In this document: piece by piece, positions 58,751 through 64,000 of the stretch
Numbering within the stretch: position 1 is the stretch's first letter
Layout: every line of letters starts with the position of its first letter
Source: Candidatus Enterococcus huntleyi
Lineage (GTDB): Bacteria; Bacillota; Bacilli; Lactobacillales; Enterococcaceae
Length of the DNA stretch: 64,000 nucleotides
NCBI RefSeq assembly: GCF_009933175.1
Contig: NZ_MAEJ01000015.1
Span: 82,768 to 146,767, forward strand
Direction: 5' to 3'
Program-made: the position numbers and the translations under genes
The notes under the pieces: generated by a model
The model's database searches: none
The model's input: only the letters and a program-made list of their open reading frames with translations
What the model was told of the DNA's origin: nothing

Positions 58751-59184
58751 CGCTTATATCCTTGAAGAAACGTATGAAGATTTTTCAAAGCCTTTAAAAG
58801 TGCCTCTTCTTCAGTTTTCTCCATGTCATTTAATATATTTTTCACCATATCTCGGTGGAAATGCTGATGGACTCGGAAAAGTAACTTTCCTTTTTTGGTC
58901 AAACCAAGCTTTACGACACGTCGATCATCTTCACTACGAATTCGTTCAACATAATCTTTCTTGACCAATCGAGTGATGGCAATCGTTAAGGTTCCCACTG
59001 TAATCGACAAATCTTTTGCTACTTCAGACGTTGTTTTTTTTCTATACATACCAATCGCTTCAATCGTGTGCATTTCTGTGATTGAAAGGTCATTAAATTG
59101 TGATTTTTTCAATTCGGATTCTTCAATTGTAAGAATATCATTGAAGACTGTCACCAGGTAATCGTTGATTGTTTCCAGTTCCAT
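58747..59184 (-). CDS. fabT: Fatty-acid synthesis repressor FabT (MarR family)
   Basis: A 145-aa MarR-family winged-helix regulator. Helix-turn-helix TTSEVAKDLSITVGTLTIAI (about 48-67), wing SEDDRRVVKLGLT. FabT of streptococci and enterococci represses the cluster when bound to long-chain acyl-ACP. Start at 59184; the longer frame begins with TTG inside an operator. Palindromes upstream fit autoregulation. Confidence 0.92.
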   Translation of the reverse strand: MELETINDYLVTVFNDILTIEESELKKSQFNDLSITEMHTIEAIGMYRKKTTSEVAKDLSITVGTLTIAITRLVKKDYVERIRSEDDRRVVKLGLTKKGKLLFRVHQHFHRDMVKNILNDMEKTEEEALLKALKNLHTFLQGYKR

Positions 59185-59202
59185 GGGGCACCATCCATTT
59201 AG

Positions 59203-59259
59203 TTTGATTATCAAATCATTTGATGTTCAAACTATATCGTATTTCATTTATGAATGCAA
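59203..59259 (-). promoter_or_regulatory. fabT promoter with two FabT boxes
   Basis: On the minus strand -35 TTGCAT (59254-59259) and -10 TATAGT (59231-59236) are 17 bp apart. TTTGATTATCAAA (59203-59215) and TTTGATGTTCAAA (59219-59231) overlap the -10 to +1 region, as expected for FabT repression. Confidence 0.75.
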
Positions 59260-59386
59260 CCCGTTTTCGACTTTTTTTCATTCTCTACAATCAAATAGTT
59301 TCATTTTTTTATTTATAATTTCTCGTGAGGCATTGTCTATCAAGGCTTTGCTCATTGCTTTAAATTGGTCAGCAATCAAAAAAATA

Positions 59387-59400
59387 TTTTGATTATCAAA
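59387..59400. promoter_or_regulatory. Third FabT-box-like palindrome
   Basis: TTTTGATTATCAAA, matching the fabT-proximal box, lies 60 bp upstream of the -35 of the divergent UvrC-like gene. Role unclear; the box may act at a distance on fabT or on the divergent gene. Confidence 0.5.
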
Positions 59401-59459
59401 GCACTCATTGGAAAAATAAAAAACAAGGATAAAATTTTTCTTATCTAGCATCGTTTAAA

Positions 59460-59488
59460 TTGTCTTTTTTTCGATTATCAGCTATAAT
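59460..59488 (+). promoter_or_regulatory. Promoter of the UvrC-like gene
   Basis: TTGTCT (59460-59465) and TATAAT (59483-59488) with exactly 17 bp spacing, 33 bp before the start codon. Confidence 0.7.
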
Positions 59489-59520
59489 CCAGTCACTAAT
59501 TTTAAACGGGAGCTTCTATC

Positions 59521-60477
59521 ATGTTAAAAGAAAAAGCCAGAAATTTACCCCGAAGCCCAGGTGTCTATTTGATGAAGGATTACCGCGATGAAGTGCTTTA
59601 TGTAGGTAAAGCTAAGCGATTAAAAGATCGAGTCTCTAGTTATTTCCATAAAAATAAACAACATTCAAAGAAAGTCAGCCGAATGATTCATAATATTCAC
59701 GACTTTGAAGTCATTCATGTTGATACCGAACTAGATGCACTCTTATTAGAATGTCATTTAATTCAAGCCTACCACCCTATATACAATCGCATTATGAATC
59801 ACTATAAAAACTACCTCTATGTAAGCTATCAAAACCAAACTTTTCAACTTAGTCAGGAGCCTTCAGCAGATTGCTATGGTCCTTTTAAAAACTATCAGCG
59901 TTTGCCTGAATTGTTGACAATCATCGAAGAGACCTACCAGCTGCCTACTATCTCACCGATTACGCAATTAATTTTAACAGCGCAACTCCCTGAGATGCAG
60001 TATCTTACTATAGAAGAAAAAAACACTGAGATTCATGATATGCTTGCTGGGAAAAATCAAAAAATATTGACCTATCTAAGAAACAGACAGGCTTATTGTA
60101 GTCAACAGATGAATTTCGAGTATGCAAAAAAACTGCAAATAGCGATTGAGCGGATGACCTCATTCCTCTATCTGATTAGTCAACAAAGGAGCACCTTAAC
60201 TTCACAAGAATTCATACTCTCTTTGCCTACCACGAAAGAACAAATGAAGCATTACCGAATAAACTATGGCAGCATCCTTGAAACTTGTTTGACGCCGCTA
60301 GATGCTATTCCTGTATTCTCGTCAGAGACACGCATTGTCGAGAACCGCCCCACATTCATTGAAAAAGCTCAGATTGATCCCCTTTATATCCTAGCAAGTT
60401 ATATAAAGAGAGTTACCGCTGGTGAGATTGAAGGAAGCGTTCATTCATTAAATGAAGAAAGAACCGATAAAAACTAA
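59521..60477 (+). CDS. UvrC-like GIY-YIG nuclease protein, truncated form
   Basis: A 318-aa protein. Residues 1-90 match the UvrC N-terminal GIY-YIG nuclease (GVYLMKDYRDEVLYVGKAKR; catalytic Glu in LLLECHLIQAYHP). Residues about 175-215 contain a UVR-like motif (QQMNFEYAKKLQIAIERM). The UvrC RNase-H-like nuclease and helix-hairpin-helix domains are absent; full UvrC is about 590-600 aa. This is not an internal break: it has its own promoter and terminator. Possibly a Cho-like repair nuclease. Confidence 0.8.
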   Translation: MLKEKARNLPRSPGVYLMKDYRDEVLYVGKAKRLKDRVSSYFHKNKQHSKKVSRMIHNIHDFEVIHVDTELDALLLECHLIQAYHPIYNRIMNHYKNYLYVSYQNQTFQLSQEPSADCYGPFKNYQRLPELLTIIEETYQLPTISPITQLILTAQLPEMQYLTIEEKNTEIHDMLAGKNQKILTYLRNRQAYCSQQMNFEYAKKLQIAIERMTSFLYLISQQRSTLTSQEFILSLPTTKEQMKHYRINYGSILETCLTPLDAIPVFSSETRIVENRPTFIEKAQIDPLYILASYIKRVTAGEIEGSVHSLNEERTDKN

Positions 60478-60510
60478 GACATTTGCCTTAGTTTTTATCG
60501 GTTCCTTTAT
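60461..60510. terminator. Terminator of the UvrC-like gene
   Basis: GAACCGATAAAAACTAAG (60461-60478) pairs perfectly with CTTAGTTTTTATCGGTTC (60487-60504); the gene's stop codon lies inside the stem. Confidence 0.9.
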
Positions 60511-60536
60511 TGTCTACTAGACATAAGCGAAAAGGT

Positions 60537-60767
60537 TTATTGAATTAAATCATAGATTTCCATCGCAACGATATCAATGTTATCAAATTGATATTGCTGT
60601 TGTGTATCTGCTTCTGTTAATTCAAATGTATCAGTTGCTTTATCGAAAGTAACTGTACATTTTTCGACACCCTCTTTTTCAAAACGGCGAACTTGTATTT
60701 CGTTGTCAGTTGCTTCAGTCATTGCTTCTAAGCGTTTTATGATTGCAACAAGTTGTGAATGTTTCAT
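60537..60767 (-). CDS. DUF1797/YkuJ-like family protein
   Basis: A 76-aa protein. KHSQLVAIIKRLEAM start and FDNIDIVAMEIYDLIQ end match the small DUF1797 family of Firmicutes; function unknown. Start at 60767 with GGAGG at 60776-60780. Monocistronic. Confidence 0.85.
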   Translation of the reverse strand: MKHSQLVAIIKRLEAMTEATDNEIQVRRFEKEGVEKCTVTFDKATDTFELTEADTQQQYQFDNIDIVAMEIYDLIQ

Positions 60768-60857
60768 GCGAGTGGCCTCCCTTTCTCTATTCCTGTTATA
60801 TTGTATCAAAAGCTACGCATACTTGCATGATTTTTGTAAAAAAAATTGTGTTTTTTA

Positions 60858-61742
60858 TCAATTTTTTTGAGGTTTTTTTTCTTGATCCCACCAAAGCTTA
60901 ATTAAAGCCTGTGTTCCGTCGTTTTCATAACCGTTTTCAGCTAACCGAGAATATAAAGTTTTTGCTAAATCGGTCGCAGGTAATTGGATAGCAAGTTTTT
61001 CTGCTTCATCTAACGCAATCTTCAAATCTTTTATAAAATGTTTGACAAAGAATCCTGCTGTATAATCCTCCTTAAGTATTCGTGGTCCATAATTTAACAT
61101 AGACCAATTAGACGCACTGCCGCCACCTAATGTCTCAATTACTTTAGGTAAATCTAAATCAGCTGCCTGCGCATAGACAAGCATCTCAGTTAAGCCCGTC
61201 ATAGTTCCCGCAATCATGATTTGATTAGCCATTTTAGTATGTTGCCCTTTTCCGGCTGGTCCATGGAGCATAAAAGTTTTCCCGAAGCTTTCAAAAATTG
61301 GGCGAACCTTTTGATACGTCTCTTCTTCTCCACCAACCATGATAGTTAGCGTACCATTTTTAGCGCCTAAATCGCCACCAGAAACTGGGGCATCTAAAGC
61401 CTCAGCACCCTTTTCTTTTGCCGTCTCAGCAATTTTAACCGCCAAAGTCGGCGTGCTTGTCGTTAAGTCGACTAACGTCTTGCCCTTTACCTGCGCTTCA
61501 TAAATCCCCTCTTCGCCGTAATAGACCTCCTCAACATCTTGAGGAAAGCCGACCATGGTGAAAATCACGTCACTCGCTTCAGTCAACTTCTTAGGCGTGT
61601 CATACCATGTTGCTCCTAATTCTACTAACTCATCTGTCCGACTCTTCGTACGATTGTATACATTTACTTCATATTGTTTTTTAAATAAGTTCTTGATAAT
61701 TGACGCTCCCATTACACCTGTACCAATAAAGCCTATTTTCAT
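60858..61742 (-). CDS. NAD(P)-dependent oxidoreductase, 3-hydroxyisobutyrate dehydrogenase family
   Basis: A 294-aa beta-hydroxyacid dehydrogenase. The N-terminal GFIGTGVMGASIIKNL (4-19) Rossmann motif, substrate-binding DAPVSGGDLGAKNGTLTIM (about 119-137) and catalytic Lys in GKGQHTKMANQIM. Substrate unknown (3-hydroxyisobutyrate, tartronate semialdehyde or a similar acid). RBS AGGAGG upstream. Confidence 0.9.
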   Translation of the reverse strand: MKIGFIGTGVMGASIIKNLFKKQYEVNVYNRTKSRTDELVELGATWYDTPKKLTEASDVIFTMVGFPQDVEEVYYGEEGIYEAQVKGKTLVDLTTSTPTLAVKIAETAKEKGAEALDAPVSGGDLGAKNGTLTIMVGGEEETYQKVRPIFESFGKTFMLHGPAGKGQHTKMANQIMIAGTMTGLTEMLVYAQAADLDLPKVIETLGGGSASNWSMLNYGPRILKEDYTAGFFVKHFIKDLKIALDEAEKLAIQLPATDLAKTLYSRLAENGYENDGTQALIKLWWDQEKKPQKN

Positions 61743-61823
61743 CGATCCATTCCTCCTAATTCAAATAAAAAAATCTTTGCTTCAAGTATACTCTAGAAAC
61801 AAAGATTTATCTTTATTATTCAC

Positions 61824-63047
61824 TTATTTTTTAAAACTACTAAACCGCACGCGAATTTTTTCCATCGACGGCTCCAGCTCTTTTTGCATGAGCAATTGTT
61901 CATGATAATCAATCATATCTTGATAAAATGCAATCATTTCCTCTCCAAAATGAGTAGCTGAAATTTCGAATAATTTTTCTTTCAAAACTTCTTCATCATG
62001 GGAGATTGAGCGATTCACATAATCGACTAGCGCTTCTGGGAAGGCTTCATCAGAATCAAATGTTTCTCCTAACGATGGATGGCTGATTAAGTTATTTAAA
62101 TACGCATTCCCTTCCACAACTAAAGGAGTTCCTGCGGCCATCGCTTCTGTATAGGTCAAGCCCTGCGTTTCTGAGGTTGACGTGCTAACGAAAAAGTCTG
62201 CAGCTTTATAATATAAAGCAACTGCATCATTAGCTACCTCTCCAACAAATTGCGTGTAATCTGAAATACCTAATTCCACAGCCATCTCTTGGAGTGCCTC
62301 CATATAAGGTCCTTTACCAACAATTACGAGACGAGCATTCGGAAGCGACTCCAGTACTTTAGGAAAACCCTGAATAATTGCTTGAATATTTTTTTCGTAG
62401 GAAAGTCGACTTAACGACAAAATCATTAATTGATCTTGTTGAATGCCTAATTCTGCTCGAGTCTCTTGAATCATCTCTGTTGTAATATCAGAACGCTTAA
62501 ATTTTTCGATGTCGATACCTGTTGGAATAATTCTCATCGGCTTAAATACGCCGTATGAACGTAACTTTTCAATCACTCGCTCACTCGGACACACAACACC
62601 CGTTGAATGATTTGAAAAAACACGTGAATAATATTTAACATGCGTCGGGCGTAACACTTTCCCTTTGGCAATATAATGTAAATAGTCTTCGTACATCGTG
62701 TGGTAGGTATGAATAACAGGAATCTTCATTTTTTTACCGACCATTTTACCTAATAAACCTGCACCAAATTCCGTATGCGTATGAATCAAGTCTAACTCTA
62801 GTTCCTTTGAGATTAAATAAGCATACCACATCCCTCTAACCACAATTCTTCGGTCTTTAAAAGACACGAATGGTACGCTAGGCATTCGAATCACATCTTC
62901 TTCGAATTTATCTGCGTTGGGATCAGACGTCGTAAAAATATACACTTCATGACCATTTTTCTCAAGTTCTTCTTTTAGTGTCTTAATTGAGGTTGCTACG
63001 CCACTCACCTGGGGAAAATACGTGTCTGAAAAAAAACCGATCTTCAC
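61824..63047 (-). CDS. Family 4 glycosyltransferase, 1,2-diacylglycerol 3-glucosyltransferase-like
   Basis: A 407-aa GT-B glycosyltransferase. N-terminal MKIGFFSDTYFPQVSGVATS, IPVIHTYHTMYEDYLHYIA, and the C-terminal donor site ETQGLTYTEAMAAGTP (EX7E). It resembles the enterococcal/streptococcal enzymes that make the glycolipid anchor of lipoteichoic acid (BgsB/CpoA group). The partner glycolipid glycosyltransferase usually next to it is not seen before the insertion sequence. Confidence 0.85.
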   Translation of the reverse strand: MKIGFFSDTYFPQVSGVATSIKTLKEELEKNGHEVYIFTTSDPNADKFEEDVIRMPSVPFVSFKDRRIVVRGMWYAYLISKELELDLIHTHTEFGAGLLGKMVGKKMKIPVIHTYHTMYEDYLHYIAKGKVLRPTHVKYYSRVFSNHSTGVVCPSERVIEKLRSYGVFKPMRIIPTGIDIEKFKRSDITTEMIQETRAELGIQQDQLMILSLSRLSYEKNIQAIIQGFPKVLESLPNARLVIVGKGPYMEALQEMAVELGISDYTQFVGEVANDAVALYYKAADFFVSTSTSETQGLTYTEAMAAGTPLVVEGNAYLNNLISHPSLGETFDSDEAFPEALVDYVNRSISHDEEVLKEKLFEISATHFGEEMIAFYQDMIDYHEQLLMQKELEPSMEKIRVRFSSFKK

Positions 63048-63503
63048 AATGATTCCTCCAAACTATCCTAATTGATATTTTTTCGTTTATGATTAGTTTC
63101 AATGATTATATAAAGTTCAGATAGCGAATAATTCCTTTGAAAATCAGCTCGCATTCTTCTATAAATCTTTGAATTGTTATTCACATTATATCATAGCAAT
63201 TATCCATGTCACTCAAACTAAAGTCTTAGTTTCAAGAAAATTCGCTAATATTACAAGGAGAATACCGTCAAATAAGGGTTATTTTTGTCTATCTTACCCC
63301 TATATGACAAAACTGTTAGATGAATTTATCGAAAAAATCAGCTTTTTCTCAAAAAATTCTATCAATAAATTAGATGAAAAAAATTTCCTGATATAAATTA
63401 CATCCGTTATCGATTGTCCACTTAGCCAGTTAGTGATAGTTGATAGAAGAATGTATAAGCTCAGCCATCTGCTCAAAAAAATAATCGTTATTCAATAGAA
63501 AAA
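63048..63503. other. Non-coding region between glycosyltransferase gene and insertion sequence
   Basis: 456 bp of AT-rich DNA with no supported gene. A frame at 63169-63396 has no RBS and no family-like sequence. Part of it should hold the glycosyltransferase promoter on the minus strand. Confidence 0.5.
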
Positions 63504-63517
63504 GGTTCTATAATATT

Positions 63518-63560
63518 TAGTGTTGGTGGAAGATTTTCGAATCTTCTCCCAACACTATTT
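63518..63560 (+). terminator. Hairpin inside the IS left end
   Basis: AGTGTTGG...AGATT and AATCT...CCAACACT arms with ATTTTTGT following; it would block read-in transcription into the transposase. Confidence 0.7.
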
Positions 63561-63644
63561 TTGTAAGCAAATAAATAGAAAGAGAGATAGCCAAATTGAT
63601 AGAATTGAGTCACCACAAAACAATCATCAAGGAGGATATCTCTC

Positions 63645-64000
63645 ATGGACTATCATACTAAAAAATTACTTGGTTTAACAGACAAAAACTTTCAATTCCC
63701 AGAAAATTGGTTAGAATCGCGGACTATCAATCATCTGACCACCCACTTTATCCATGCTAGACTTGATTACACCCCAAAGGCTTGTTCCAAGTGTGGGATA
63801 AAAAATGAAGGTCAAATCATTAAGAACGGCACACATAAAACAAAAGTTCAATTGCTTCCGTTGCGTTCAGTTCCAACCTTTTTGTCTCTGAAAAGAACGC
63901 GCTTTTTATGTAAAGAATGTGGAGCTACCTTTAATGCTAAGACTCCTCTCGTCGAGGAGAATTGTTACATTTCAAGGGAATTAAAACAAAAGATCGCCAT
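63645..64000 (+). CDS. ISL3-family transposase, 5' part
   Basis: The first 118 codons. MDYHTKKLLGLTDKNFQF then a zinc-finger-like set CSKCG and CKECG (about 46-50 and 92-96), as at the N-terminus of ISL3 transposases. ATG at 63645 has GGAGG nine bases upstream. The catalytic DDE domain is outside the window. Confidence 0.88.
   Translation, partial: MDYHTKKLLGLTDKNFQFPENWLESRTINHLTTHFIHARLDYTPKACSKCGIKNEGQIIKNGTHKTKVQLLPLRSVPTFLSLKRTRFLCKECGATFNAKTPLVEENCYISRELKQKIA

Larger units (their letters stand above)
63504..64000 (+). mobile_element. ISL3-family insertion sequence, left part (runs off the window)
   Basis: The probable left end begins GGTTCTATAATATTTAGTG at 63504, followed by a terminator-like hairpin, a leader and the transposase start. 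The right end and target duplication lie outside the window. Confidence 0.75.

Noticed and set aside
63169..63396. 75-codon frame upstream of the insertion sequence
   Set aside because: No RBS, AT-rich composition and no recognisable domain.

Overview
The window is a low-GC Gram-positive chromosome segment. It is most consistent with Enterococcus or a close relative (Enterococcaceae). The reasons are the Lactobacillales-type FabT-controlled acc/fab cluster, a DUF3042 mini-protein, a yqeG-yqeH-yhbY-nadD-yqeK-rsfS-yqeM-tmcAL block, catabolic-type ornithine carbamoyltransferase, T-box controlled argS and thrS, and AGGAGG-type ribosome binding sites throughout. Most genes lie on the minus strand. 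No tRNA, rRNA or CRISPR array was seen.

Layout. 1-5.2 kb: tail of a LysR-type gene, an SDR oxidoreductase, then arginine genes (argR, T-box/argS, argF). 5.2-7.3 kb: an unusual AraC-type regulator fused to a PEP_hydrolase-like barrel, preceded by 870 bp of non-coding DNA with two copies of a palindrome-ended repeat. 7.3-10.1 kb: tsaB-GNAT-rimI-tsaD (tRNA t6A synthesis and protein acetylation). 10.1-15.3 kb: galKETR Leloir operon with a pair of GalR-type operators. 15.3-22.6 kb: small housekeeping genes (DUF3042, DUF488, rhodanese, glucokinase, rhomboid, folate enzymes, Asp/Glu-type racemase, lipoprotein, glutathione peroxidase).

22.7-25 kb is the most notable accessory region. Between rpmG and a class B PBP gene sits a 1.6 kb islet bounded by two ~57 bp imperfect direct repeats. 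It carries three tightly coupled genes that read as an MqsR-like toxin, an MqsA-like zinc-finger/HTH antitoxin with a C-terminal extension, and a SecB-like chaperone, i.e. a toxin-antitoxin-chaperone (TAC) module in a Gram-positive. Next to it is a candidate ~95-nt small RNA with two C-rich motifs and a strong terminator.

25-41 kb: pbp, T-box/thrS, tautomerase, ASCH protein, P1B-type metal ATPase, ANT(6)-like nucleotidyltransferase, DUF218 protein, HelD-like helicase, an unrecognised protein, a possible 41-aa peptide gene, an atypical metallophosphoesterase, and a YebC-family regulator. 41-47.6 kb: ribosome-assembly/NAD block. 47.9-50.2 kb: polar amino-acid ABC transporter. 50.5-59.2 kb: complete acc genes and type II fatty-acid genes under FabT, but with no enoyl-ACP reductase (fabK) in its usual place. 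59.5-63 kb: truncated UvrC-like GIY-YIG protein, DUF1797, a 3-hydroxyisobutyrate-dehydrogenase-family enzyme and a glycolipid-type glycosyltransferase. The window ends inside an ISL3-like insertion sequence whose left end carries its own terminator hairpin.
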